From Robertkochia marina (GTDB lineage: Bacteria > Bacteroidota > Bacteroidia > Flavobacteriales > Flavobacteriaceae), in the NCBI RefSeq assembly GCF_004799345.1, contig NZ_SSMC01000001.1, positions 992,001 to 1,056,000 on the forward strand: 64,000 nucleotides of DNA, written 5' to 3'. Positions 27,969 through 37,876 of the stretch are shown here, piece by piece. Within the stretch, counting starts at the first letter, position 1. The number at the start of each line of letters is the position of its first letter. The position numbers and the translations under genes are program-made. The notes under the pieces were generated by a model. The model had not been told where the DNA came from, did not search any database, and saw only the letters and a list, made by a program, of their open reading frames with translations.

Positions 27969-28049
27969 ATGGGTAAACCTTCCTATTTAAGGTTACAATC
28001 AGGGGGTTAAAAAAAAATTGTAAAATGAATTATTTTTCAATTAAAAGCA

Positions 28050-28057
28050 TATCTTTG
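28050..28057 (+). promoter_or_regulatory. -7 box of the atpD promoter (TATCTTTG)
   Basis: An exact TAnnTTTG match 80 bp upstream of the atpD start. No TTG was found at the expected 19-21 bp spacing, so the -33 element is weak or absent. Confidence 0.6.
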
Positions 28058-28062
28058 CACCG

Positions 28063-28104
28063 CGAAAAAAGTCGGTTTTGATAGAAATGCAGGTGACTTT
28101 TTCG
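28063..28104 (+). promoter_or_regulatory. Stem-loop in the atpD 5' leader
   Basis: CGAAAAAAGTC (28063-28073) and GACTTTTTCG (28095-28104) can pair in a ten-base stem with one bulged A and a 21-base loop. It lies within the predicted 80-base leader, about 33 bases before the atpD ATG. There is no following T-run, so it is more likely a stability or translation element than a terminator. Confidence 0.4.
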
Positions 28105-28134
28105 TATCGATTAAGCTAAACATTAAACACTTAA

Positions 28135-29646
<1,512 letters not shown>

Positions 29647-29701
29647 TCTGAAACCGGTTTCCCTGGGGTAACCCAATGTTGAATACTGAAAATTATAAAC
29701 T

Positions 29702-29980
29702 ATGTATTTAGAAATAGTAACACCCGAAGCTACGATCTTTAAAGGAGAGGTAACCTCAGTTGCCGTTCCTGGTGTAGACGGGGAGTTCCAGATGTTGAAT
29801 AACCACGCCCCTATCGTTTCTATTTTAGGAAAAGGTAAGGTGAAGATCTACGGAGATGTTAATATTTCCAAAGAGTTTGCAGGGCGGTTTTCAAAGGGTG
29901 AAAAGAATGAGACCATTCTGCCCATCAACAGTGGAACCATAGAAATGAACGATAACAAAGTGATCGTTCTTGCAGACTAA
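29702..29980 (+). CDS. atpC: ATP synthase F1 subunit epsilon, short form
   Basis: A 92-residue epsilon subunit consisting of the N-terminal beta-sandwich only (MYLEIVTPEATIFKG, VPGVDGEFQMLNNHAPIVS). The usual bacterial subunit is about 135 residues, with a two-helix C-terminal domain that can inhibit ATP hydrolysis. That domain is missing, and a stop codon and a strong terminator follow immediately, so it is not a truncation by frameshift. It lies 55 bp after atpD. Confidence 0.96.
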   Translation: MYLEIVTPEATIFKGEVTSVAVPGVDGEFQMLNNHAPIVSILGKGKVKIYGDVNISKEFAGRFSKGEKNETILPINSGTIEMNDNKVIVLAD

Positions 29981-29997
29981 GACATGTACTTTAGATA

Positions 29998-30031
29998 TAA
30001 AAAAAGCGCCGGTATTACCGGCGCTTTTTTG
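29998..30031 (+). terminator. Rho-independent terminator after atpC
   Basis: The stem AAAAAGCGCCGGT / ACCGGCGCTTTTT with a 3-base loop is followed by T residues. It is symmetric enough to serve the convergent M61 peptidase gene as well. Confidence 0.95.
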
Positions 30032-30036
30032 TTTTA

Positions 30037-31824
30037 TTACTTTTCGGATTGAGCGCCCAACCAGGATGTGCGGGCCGTCCCGGTCTTTTCACTTTCAATG
30101 GGCATTAATTCAAGGGTGTATTTAGGGTCACTTCCCAGTGTAATGCTTTTGGTGATCTTTTGACCATATCTTTCAATTTCGAGTATGATTTCCTGGCCGG
30201 GTTTCATATCCTTGGTGAAATCGTCAGTATGCAGATTGTCTACAGGGTTATTGTTGACCGATAAGATCTTGTCTCCTTTGCTTATTCCGGCCTGCGCTGC
30301 AGGTCCCCCTATAACAGGGTAGTTGCTCACCACACTGTTGTTTACCGTCATTCCTGTAAAAGCCCTATCCTTATTTCGTTGAGCCTGGATACCAACCAAA
30401 CTAAATAGATCATTGTAATCGGGCATTTTACTGTCGTAAACATAATTCTCAAAGAACTCTTCAGCCAGGGCCTTGCCCCCGTATTCGGCCAGCGTAGTTT
30501 GCAGGTTTTCCAGGGTGTATGGCTTCTCTTCCTTTCCATACTTCTCCCATAATAAGCTCATATAACCATCCAGGGTTTTCCCGTTGTTTCTAAGCGAGAG
30601 GTCCAGGGACAGCCCAAGCATATGACCGTATGAATAATAGGATATAAAGGTGTTGCCACGGTTGACCGGATCAACAGAGGTGGCCGCATCTACGAAAGGT
30701 GCCTGTTGACTCATCTCCACAGGGTTGAAAAATTGCCTTCCGGGAGAATTCCATACGTAGTTAAAGGTGGGGGTGATCGACTCAAGGTAGGCTGCCTCAT
30801 CAATTATTCCGGTTCTTTTCAGGATCAAGTTCGTATAATAGGAAGTAAAGCCTTCTGCAAACCACAATGCGCCGCTCATGTTGGCTTTTTGAAAGTCAAA
30901 AGGCTCAAGGCTTTTCGGCCGTAATCTTTCTACGTTCCAGGCATGAAAAAATTCATGGGCTACCGTGCTTAGGTTTCTCATACCTTCAGGGGAGGTAAGT
31001 TCTCTGCTGCTTGTTACAATGGTTGAGTTTCTGTGCTCCATACCGTCACCACTCGCCCATGGCAGGTAGCAGCCAAGGAAGGTATACCTGTCATAGTCAA
31101 ATTCCGGAGCCTTCCCGTATACGGCTATCTCTTCTGTTACGATCTTTTTTACCCCTTCAAAAAACTCATCAAAGATCATGGAGCCCCCACGGTGGTGAAG
31201 GGCAAATTCTATTGTTTGCTCTCCCTGGGGTCCGTCAATCTTAAATGACCTTACCTCATGATCCGATATTTCAACAGGGCTGTCCATCAGGTAGTAAAGG
31301 TTGGGGGCCGTATATGTGTCTTCATCTTCTTTTACCAATTGGGTAGCCACCTTCCATTTCAGGTCTTCCCGTAAATTAAAGTTTAGTACCTGCTCTCTGT
31401 CGGCAAGGGCAGGAGCATAGATCAGGGTAGCGGGAATATTCAGGTGGGCATGCGATTCACTAACATCACTGTAGGTGCCGTCAGCTCTGTTTGCAAAAAG
31501 AGTATAATGGAGTGCTACGGTTCCGTTGTGACCTTTTAGCTCCCAGCTATATGGATCTTTCCTGATCAATTTCAGTTCTTCACCTTCTGCATTAAAAGCG
31601 TGCAGGTCGTACACATTTTTTACAAATTCATGTAAAGCATACCTGCCCGGAGAGCTTCGGCTCATGGTAATGAGCAGCGGGTCATTATCAAGTTGATTGA
31701 ATTGAACTTTTATCCTTGCCTCATGTTGGGAGGCGTTTTCAAAACTCAGATGGTAGGTAACAGTCGGCTGACCGAATGTTAAAAGTGAAGTCAATATAAA
31801 TAGCGAAGTAATTAAAGGTTTCAT
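30037..31824 (-). CDS. M61-family aminopeptidase with PDZ domain
   Basis: A 595-residue exported peptidase (signal peptide MKPLITSLFILTSLLTFG). An N-terminal beta domain (about 20-180) precedes the gluzincin core with the zinc motif HEFFH in TVAHEFFHAWNVERLRP near residue 290 and the downstream Glu in WFAEGFTSYYTNL. A PDZ domain follows at about 495-570 (GGPAAQAGISKGDKILSVN). This matches glycyl aminopeptidases of family M61, which release N-terminal Gly or Ala. It is probably periplasmic. It stands alone between atpC and bioF. Confidence 0.94.
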   Translation of the reverse strand: MKPLITSLFILTSLLTFGQPTVTYHLSFENASQHEARIKVQFNQLDNDPLLITMSRSSPGRYALHEFVKNVYDLHAFNAEGEELKLIRKDPYSWELKGHNGTVALHYTLFANRADGTYSDVSESHAHLNIPATLIYAPALADREQVLNFNLREDLKWKVATQLVKEDEDTYTAPNLYYLMDSPVEISDHEVRSFKIDGPQGEQTIEFALHHRGGSMIFDEFFEGVKKIVTEEIAVYGKAPEFDYDRYTFLGCYLPWASGDGMEHRNSTIVTSSRELTSPEGMRNLSTVAHEFFHAWNVERLRPKSLEPFDFQKANMSGALWFAEGFTSYYTNLILKRTGIIDEAAYLESITPTFNYVWNSPGRQFFNPVEMSQQAPFVDAATSVDPVNRGNTFISYYSYGHMLGLSLDLSLRNNGKTLDGYMSLLWEKYGKEEKPYTLENLQTTLAEYGGKALAEEFFENYVYDSKMPDYNDLFSLVGIQAQRNKDRAFTGMTVNNSVVSNYPVIGGPAAQAGISKGDKILSVNNNPVDNLHTDDFTKDMKPGQEIILEIERYGQKITKSITLGSDPKYTLELMPIESEKTGTARTSWLGAQSEK

Positions 31825-31910
31825 AGAATGGGTAAATTAATGAGATCATGAATTTATCGATTATTATCCTTTCTATACAGGGTTTGGAAGGAGGAATTTT
31901 TTAAGTGTTG

Positions 31911-31918
31911 TATTTTTA
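31911..31918 (+). promoter_or_regulatory. Likely -7 box of the bioF promoter (TATTTTTA)
   Basis: One mismatch from TAnnTTTG, followed by CCCTGC, and 21 bp before the bioF ATG. A TTTG at 31883-31886 lies 24 bp upstream, slightly farther than ideal for a -33 element. Confidence 0.4.
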
Positions 31919-31939
31919 CCCTGCAAAAATTTCCATCTG

Positions 31940-33094
31940 ATGAAATTCCCGAAGAGGCTCAATAAGAAACTTGAACAACGGCTGGCGGATAATGCTTTCA
32001 GGCGACTTCCCTCAGCAGCAGAGGGTATTGACTTTTGCTCAAATGACTACCTGGGTTTATCTCGTGATCCGAAGCTAAAGGAGTTCATCGGGGAGATCTT
32101 AGAGGGGTATGATTTTGGTGAAGGTAGCACGGGATCTCGTCTTATTAGTGGAAATCATAAGCTTTACAAGGAGGCAGAAGATATGCTTACCACCTGGTAT
32201 GCATCTGAATCAGCATTGATCTTTAACTCCGGATACGATGCCAACATAGGTTTTTTCTCATCGGTTCCTCAGCGGGGAGATATTGTGTTTTACGATGAAT
32301 ACATACATGCCTCCATACGCGATGGTTTAAGTATGGGAAATGCAGGCAGCTTTAAGTTCCGACATAATGATCTTGAACACCTGGAATCTTTGTTAAAAAA
32401 GTATCTTGTTGATGACAACGAATGTTATGTGGTTACAGAATCTGTATTTTCTATGGATGGAGATTCTCCCGATCTAGACAGATTGATCAACTTGTGTAAG
32501 GCCTATGATGTGAACCTGGTGGTAGATGAGGCACATGCAGTAGGGGTTGTGGGTGAAAAGGGTAAAGGGCTTACTTTCAGCCAAGGCCGCAGAGAGTCTG
32601 TTTTTGCTCGAATTGTAACTTTTGGCAAGGGACCCGGTGTTCACGGGGCTGCTGTTTTAGGCTCCCAAAAACTTAAAGATTATCTGGTGAATTTTTGTCG
32701 TAGTCTGATCTATACCACGGCCTTGCCACCTCACTCCGTGGCCGGTATTATGGCATCTCACCGCTTGATGATCGATGATGGCAGGCGAGATCAGTTATGG
32801 GACAGAATAAGGTGCTTTCAGAACAAATTAAACACCACAGAAGTGCTCATGGAGTTTAAAGGTGGCGATTCTGCTATTGCCACTATTGTGATACCCGGTA
32901 ATGAAAATGTAAAAGAGGTGGCAAAATTACTCAATGATGAAGGTTTCCGGGTAAAGCCTATAGTATCGCCTACCGTACCCAAGGGGAAAGAGAGGTTGCG
33001 TATTTGCCTTCATTCGTATAATTCTTTTGAAGAAATTGAAAGTCTTTTCGACAGACTTCTTATTTTTGTTAAGCCCTATCTGTTAGATGTTTAA
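31940..33094 (+). CDS. bioF: 8-amino-7-oxononanoate synthase
   Basis: A 384-residue PLP enzyme of the alpha-oxoamine synthase family, condensing pimeloyl thioester with alanine in biotin synthesis. Family motifs are FCSNDYLGLSRDP, GSTGSRLISGNHKLYKEAE, the PLP-contact VVDEAHAVGVVG and the Schiff-base Lys in VTFGKGPGVHGAA. It could in principle be a related 2-amino-3-ketobutyrate ligase, but the following bioD and bioA genes settle the role. The gap to bioD is 20 bp, indicating an operon. Confidence 0.96.
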   Translation: MKFPKRLNKKLEQRLADNAFRRLPSAAEGIDFCSNDYLGLSRDPKLKEFIGEILEGYDFGEGSTGSRLISGNHKLYKEAEDMLTTWYASESALIFNSGYDANIGFFSSVPQRGDIVFYDEYIHASIRDGLSMGNAGSFKFRHNDLEHLESLLKKYLVDDNECYVVTESVFSMDGDSPDLDRLINLCKAYDVNLVVDEAHAVGVVGEKGKGLTFSQGRRESVFARIVTFGKGPGVHGAAVLGSQKLKDYLVNFCRSLIYTTALPPHSVAGIMASHRLMIDDGRRDQLWDRIRCFQNKLNTTEVLMEFKGGDSAIATIVIPGNENVKEVAKLLNDEGFRVKPIVSPTVPKGKERLRICLHSYNSFEEIESLFDRLLIFVKPYLLDV

Positions 33095-33114
33095 CTATTA
33101 CATGATAATGATTT

Positions 33115-33735
33115 ATGAGTAAAAGGATCTTTGTTACAGGGATTTCTACCGATGTGGGCAAAACCATCGCGTCTGCCATCATTGTTGAAGCCCTCGAGGC
33201 AGATTATTGGAAACCTGTTCAGTCAGGAGATCTTGAAAATTCAGATACACACAGGGTAAAGGCCATGGTGAGCAACCCCGTAACTAAATTTCACCCGAAT
33301 AGTTATGCCCTTAAGGTACCCATAAGTCCGCATGCTTCTGCGGCTATTGATGGTATTACCATTCACAGTGAGCGCATCACGGAGCCAGAGACGGAAAACA
33401 GTCTGGTCATAGAAGGAGCCGGTGGGCTATTAGTGCCTTTAAATGATCATGCTACCATTCTTGATATCATGAAACCTGATTATAAGGTGGTGGTAGTTTC
33501 CCGTCATTATTTGGGGAGTATTAATCATACCTTACTTACCATTCATTTCCTGAAACAGAAAGGATTTGATATTTCCATCATTTTTAGTGGTAAAAAGCAT
33601 CCAACTACAGAGCAGATCATTGAAAAAATGACCGGGGTGCCTGTTATTGGCAGGATCGATGAAGAAAAGGAATTCACCAAGGAGGTTATACGTAATTACG
33701 CATCTAAATTCCGGGAAAGACTTCAGGCGCTTTGA
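33115..33735 (+). CDS. bioD: Dethiobiotin synthetase
   Basis: A 206-residue ATP-dependent carboxylase closing the ureido ring of dethiobiotin. The P-loop is TGISTDVGKTIASA (residues 8-21), with WKPVQSGD (substrate Lys) and IEGAGGLLVPLNDH following. It is slightly shorter than E. coli BioD (225), as is common in Bacteroidota. It sits between bioF and bioA, so the three late biotin enzymes before bioB are together. Confidence 0.95.
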   Translation: MSKRIFVTGISTDVGKTIASAIIVEALEADYWKPVQSGDLENSDTHRVKAMVSNPVTKFHPNSYALKVPISPHASAAIDGITIHSERITEPETENSLVIEGAGGLLVPLNDHATILDIMKPDYKVVVVSRHYLGSINHTLLTIHFLKQKGFDISIIFSGKKHPTTEQIIEKMTGVPVIGRIDEEKEFTKEVIRNYASKFRERLQAL

Positions 33736-33841
33736 TCTGCCCTTGCTATCTGCCAATATCTATGCTTTTGTTATTTCTTCTTAAGGTTAAATATTAGCAT
33801 CTTTGTACCTCTTAAGTAACTCCGGAAATACGGCAGAAAAG

Positions 33842-35119
33842 ATGACGATCGCAGACAGAGATAAGAAGTATTTATGGCACCCTTTAACCCAGCATAAGAC
33901 CCATCCGGATATGTTGGGTATAACCAGGGCTGAAGGTGCTGTATTTATTGATGAATCAGGAAATGAATATGTAGACGGAATTGCGTCCTGGTATACCTGT
34001 GTATATGGCCACTGCAACCCTCATATCATCTCAAGAGTACAGGAGCAAATGCAGCAGCTTGATCATGTTATTTTTTCCGGGCTTACCCATGAACCTGCTG
34101 TGCGGTTATCGGAAATGCTGATGGAGATCCTTCCTGACAACCAGGCTAAGATCTTCTTCTCTGATAATGGGTCTACCTCTGTTGAAGTTGCTGTAAAAAT
34201 GGCCTTGCAATACCATTTTAATCGTGGTCAGAAACGAAATACCCTTGTAGCCTTCGAAAACGGGTTTCACGGGGATACTTTTGGGGCCATGTCGGTTTCA
34301 GGTCTGTCTGTATATAACGGTCCTTTTGAGGATCTCTTTCTTGAAGTAGAGCGACTGCCGCTGCCTACCGGTGAGAATAATGAGGAAGTTTTAAAGCGTT
34401 TTGAGCAGATCCTGAAAAACAAGCAGGTATCTTCTTTTATTTTCGAGCCTCTGGTACAAGGGGCGGCAGGAATGATCATGTATGATAAGGATGGTCTGGA
34501 GGCTTTAATGTCTATGGCAAAGGAACACGGGGTGATCACTATTGCAGACGAGGTAATGACCGGTTTTGGGAAGACAGGAACAAATTTTGCCAGTGATCAG
34601 TTGGAAGTTAAACCCGATATGATCTGTTTAAGTAAAGCCCTTACGGCTGGTTTATTGCCTATGGCCGCCACCAGTTGCACACGGGAAATCTATGAAGCAT
34701 TCTATGATGATGAGATCGGGCGGGGGTTCTTTCATGGGCACACATATACCGCTAATCCTTTGGCATGTACTGCTGCCATGGCCGGGATTGAGCTGTTGCT
34801 TTCAGCTGAAATGCAAGCTCATATAAAAAGGATCGAAGCTCTTCATCGGGAGTTTGATCAGAAGATCAGAAATAACCCAAGAGTAAAGCAAACCAGGCAG
34901 CTGGGAGTCATTTATGCCCTTGATCTGGACGTGGAAATGGAGAGGTATGGTGATCTGAGAAAAAGGCTGTATGAATATTTTCTTTCTAAGGGTGCATTTT
35001 TGAGACCCCTCGGTAATACCATCTATATTCTGGCTCCCTATGTTACTACGAATGATCAAATGAACATCCTTTATGATGCTGTAGAATCTTTACTTGAAGA
35101 GGTCGCGGTAGTCGGATAG
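33842..35119 (+). CDS. bioA: Adenosylmethionine--8-amino-7-oxononanoate aminotransferase
   Basis: A 425-residue class III aminotransferase producing 7,8-diaminopelargonate. The start is set at ATG 33842, giving MTIADRDKKYLWHPLTQ with the conserved WHP(L/F)TQ N-terminus; an upstream TTG in frame is rejected. ADEVMTGFGKTG holds the PLP Asp, and LSKALTAG holds the Schiff-base Lys. A CATCTTTG box (one mismatch from the -7 consensus) lies at 33798-33805, so it may also be transcribed separately from bioF-bioD, whose stop is 106 bp upstream. Confidence 0.97.
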   Translation: MTIADRDKKYLWHPLTQHKTHPDMLGITRAEGAVFIDESGNEYVDGIASWYTCVYGHCNPHIISRVQEQMQQLDHVIFSGLTHEPAVRLSEMLMEILPDNQAKIFFSDNGSTSVEVAVKMALQYHFNRGQKRNTLVAFENGFHGDTFGAMSVSGLSVYNGPFEDLFLEVERLPLPTGENNEEVLKRFEQILKNKQVSSFIFEPLVQGAAGMIMYDKDGLEALMSMAKEHGVITIADEVMTGFGKTGTNFASDQLEVKPDMICLSKALTAGLLPMAATSCTREIYEAFYDDEIGRGFFHGHTYTANPLACTAAMAGIELLLSAEMQAHIKRIEALHREFDQKIRNNPRVKQTRQLGVIYALDLDVEMERYGDLRKRLYEYFLSKGAFLRPLGNTIYILAPYVTTNDQMNILYDAVESLLEEVAVVG

Positions 35120-35156
35120 GAAGAACGGAATGAGACGGGTTTTATAATCTTCAGCA

Positions 35157-36326
35157 ATGACCGGAGAACGAATAGCAATTACAGGAATAGGCAGTATTTC
35201 GCCAATAGGAGGTACCTCAGAAGAGGTGTGGCAACGGTATTTGGATGCCGACCATTGCTTTACAGAGCAAGAGGATCAGGGTAGAATATATCCGGTTGCC
35301 CTTGTTGGCAAGAAAGAAATGGAAAAGATCGATACTCTCAGAAGTTCCGACCATCGCTACAAGGACCTCGATCTTTCGGTTTTGTTTGCTATAGAGGCTT
35401 CAAGACGGGCAGTACAGGGTGCTGGTTGGACTAAAGGCGATCATTTTGGCGTGAACATTGGTTCTTCCAGGGGCGCTACAGGTCTTTTTGAAAAATATCA
35501 TGAGACCTACCTTGACAAAGGATATGCACCAACCCTTACTTCACCCACAACCACACTTGGCAATATTGCATCATGGGTAGGGCATGACCTTCAGGCAGAC
35601 GGACCCGTAATTTCACATTCCATTACCTGCTCTACCGCCTTGCATGCCGTACTCAATGGTTATGCATGGCTGAGATCAGGACTGACGGACAAATTTCTGG
35701 CCGGAGGCAGTGAGGCGAGTTTAACGCCCTTTACGCTGGCCCAAATGCGTTCGCTGAAGATATATGCTTCTGCAGGAGAGCAATACCCGTGTAAGGCACT
35801 GGATATGGCAAAAAGGCGAAATACCATGGTGCTGGGGGAAGGTGCTTCTGTGATCTGTATGGAATCAAAACCTCACACAGTACCTCTTGGTTATATCAAG
35901 GGAATAGGTTACGCGACAGAAAGATTAAAGCACAATATTTCCATCTCATCAGATGCTAAATGCTTTCAGAAATCCATGAGGATGGCGCTGGGGGAGCTTT
36001 CACCGCAAGAGGTGGATGTGGTGGTTATGCATGCGCCCGGAACCATTAAAGGCGATGCGTCAGAGTTAAAAGCCATAGAGGCTGTTTTTGGAAATAGTCT
36101 TCCTGCAGTAACCAGTAATAAATGGAAGATAGGCCATACTTTTGGCGCCTCAGGTGCTCTGAGCTTAGAGTTGGGATTGTTAATGCTGAAACATCAGCAA
36201 TTCATTGGGGTTCCCTTTACGAGAAATAAGGATTTCCGTGTTCCCAAAACCATTAGAAAAGTAATGGTGAATGCCGTAGGTTTTGGGGGGAATGCTGTTA
36301 GCGTGCTGTTAGAGGGTATCTGGTAA
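35157..36326 (+). CDS. FabF-like beta-ketoacyl synthase linked to the biotin cluster
   Basis: A 389-residue ketosynthase of the FabF/KAS II fold with the Cys-His-His triad: Cys158 in SITCSTALHAV, His292 in VVMHAPGTIKGD and His327 in WKIGHTFGASGA. The usual HGTGT motif is altered to HAPGT, and the protein is about 25 residues shorter than FabF, with a different N-terminal half. It starts 37 bp after bioA on the same strand. The context suggests a ketosynthase dedicated to extending the pimeloyl precursor, but this is inference; a role in other acyl chains is possible. No bioC or bioH is in the window. Confidence 0.85.
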   Translation: MTGERIAITGIGSISPIGGTSEEVWQRYLDADHCFTEQEDQGRIYPVALVGKKEMEKIDTLRSSDHRYKDLDLSVLFAIEASRRAVQGAGWTKGDHFGVNIGSSRGATGLFEKYHETYLDKGYAPTLTSPTTTLGNIASWVGHDLQADGPVISHSITCSTALHAVLNGYAWLRSGLTDKFLAGGSEASLTPFTLAQMRSLKIYASAGEQYPCKALDMAKRRNTMVLGEGASVICMESKPHTVPLGYIKGIGYATERLKHNISISSDAKCFQKSMRMALGELSPQEVDVVVMHAPGTIKGDASELKAIEAVFGNSLPAVTSNKWKIGHTFGASGALSLELGLLMLKHQQFIGVPFTRNKDFRVPKTIRKVMVNAVGFGGNAVSVLLEGIW

Positions 36327-36386
36327 TTCCTTGTAGTCATAACTCTTATAGAGGCTCAGGATTGAACCTCGTACTAGTAGTTTATA

Positions 36387-36408
36387 ACCCAGCCTGTTAC
36401 AGCTGGGT
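36387..36408. terminator. Weak hairpin between convergent ketosynthase and GH30 genes
   Basis: ACCCAGC / GCTGGGT forms a 7-bp stem with an 8-base loop, with no long T-run on either side. It is a possible weak terminator at the boundary between the biotin cluster and the polysaccharide locus. Confidence 0.35.
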
Positions 36409-36439
36409 ATCCATTAATGAATTTTTAGCTCTTTAGTAT

Positions 36440-37864
36440 TTAGGGCATTTTATAAACAAGAGTTTGAATTGATCTTGGCGGGATGTTTACAGGGGCTGCA
36501 GAAGTTCCTGTATTCAGGTAGTACTCAACAGGCTTATCATTTTGATTGAGAACTACTGTAATAATAGTGTTCCCTGGATTTTTAAAGGAAGTGCTGAGTA
36601 GTGAACTTCTGCTGGTAGCTGAAGCTATCACCTTTGCGCCTTTATTTACAAATTTTGAAAAATGACCAATAAAATAATATGAGGGAGTAAAGGTTAATTC
36701 TCCGGTTACAGTATCCCCGTGAATAGGGGCAAAGCAGAAGTTCCCGACATGGTTAGGGCCTCCATTTTGATCAAGGAGGATGTTCCAGTCAGTCCAGCCC
36801 ACAACTCCGTTATTGAAATCATTGATCATGGACCTCCCGTATCGCTCTCCGTTCTCCCAGAGCTGATAGTTTTCCGGGTTAAATTTTTCCACACATCCTT
36901 CCGTAAATAACATATTAACCTCAGGATAAAGGGCGTCAACAATACCTGCGTTCTGATACATATTGTCACCCCCGCTCCAGTTTTCGTACCAGTGATAGCC
37001 TACGCCCCAAACGTATTTTGCAGCTTCTGGATCATCGAGAATAGTTGTAGCACGCTGGGTGATCAGGTCTCTGTTGTGGTCCCAAACCACAACTTTCTTA
37101 TCTTCCATACCATTTTTATGAAGGGTGGGGCCAAGATAATTTTTAAGAAAATCTCTTTCTTCTTCTGCCGTGTAAATACACGATTCCCATCGTTGAGTTG
37201 CCATAGGTTCATTTTGTATGGTGAGACCCCAGACAGGGACCCCTTCTTTTTCATATTCCTGAATAAACCTGATATAATATTCAGCCCAACTCTGATAGTA
37301 TTCGGGTAGAAGCTTACCTCCTTGCAACATTTTTCCGGTATCCTTCATAAAAGCAGGCGGACTCCATGGGCTTGCATAAAAGACTGCTTTGTCGCCTATC
37401 TTATCCATTGCCGCCTTAATTAAGGGAAGCTTAAATTGTCTGTCGTGTTCGATAGAGAACGTATTGAGCGCCTTGTCGCCTTCTTCTATGTAAGTATAAC
37501 TCTCCGAGCTAAAGTCACAGCTGTGTATGTTAGTTCGCAAGATATTATATCCAATACCTTTTTCAGGATCAAAATAGGCGTCTAAAAACCTTTGTTGTAC
37601 TTTGGGTTTTAGGGTCGCGAATACTTCAGCACTTGCATCTGTAATAGCTCCGCCAAACCCAAGTACGGTTTGCTTTTCCTTATCAGGCATTACAAATATG
37701 CAGGTTTGTGTCTCTAAAGGTTGATCCATTTTTGTAAATGAACTTTGGGCGGTTCTTGTTAGTCTGTCATGACTGTCCTTACTACTTGTGTAAATGGTAA
37801 CCTGTTGACCGATAGCAGGTGTTGACAAAAAGAGTAGAGTAAGGGTTAAGCACCAATATTTCAT
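36440..37864 (-). CDS. GH30 glycoside hydrolase (beta-1,6-glucanase/glucosidase type), first copy
   Basis: A 474-residue exported enzyme (signal peptide to about residue 20). The (beta/alpha)8 barrel has the GH30 acid/base Glu219 in LTIQNEP and nucleophile Glu322 in LFTEGC, with the C-terminal beta-sandwich around 400-474. FGGAITDASAEVF and YASPWSPPAFMKD are family landmarks. Known GH30 members in Bacteroidota glucan loci cleave beta-1,6-glucosyl links, which fits but is not proven. It lacks a lipobox, so it may be periplasmic, while the neighbouring paralogue is a lipoprotein. The two genes are 12 bp apart. Confidence 0.9.
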   Translation of the reverse strand: MKYWCLTLTLLFLSTPAIGQQVTIYTSSKDSHDRLTRTAQSSFTKMDQPLETQTCIFVMPDKEKQTVLGFGGAITDASAEVFATLKPKVQQRFLDAYFDPEKGIGYNILRTNIHSCDFSSESYTYIEEGDKALNTFSIEHDRQFKLPLIKAAMDKIGDKAVFYASPWSPPAFMKDTGKMLQGGKLLPEYYQSWAEYYIRFIQEYEKEGVPVWGLTIQNEPMATQRWESCIYTAEEERDFLKNYLGPTLHKNGMEDKKVVVWDHNRDLITQRATTILDDPEAAKYVWGVGYHWYENWSGGDNMYQNAGIVDALYPEVNMLFTEGCVEKFNPENYQLWENGERYGRSMINDFNNGVVGWTDWNILLDQNGGPNHVGNFCFAPIHGDTVTGELTFTPSYYFIGHFSKFVNKGAKVIASATSRSSLLSTSFKNPGNTIITVVLNQNDKPVEYYLNTGTSAAPVNIPPRSIQTLVYKMP

Positions 37865-37876
37865 ATTTTTTATTTT

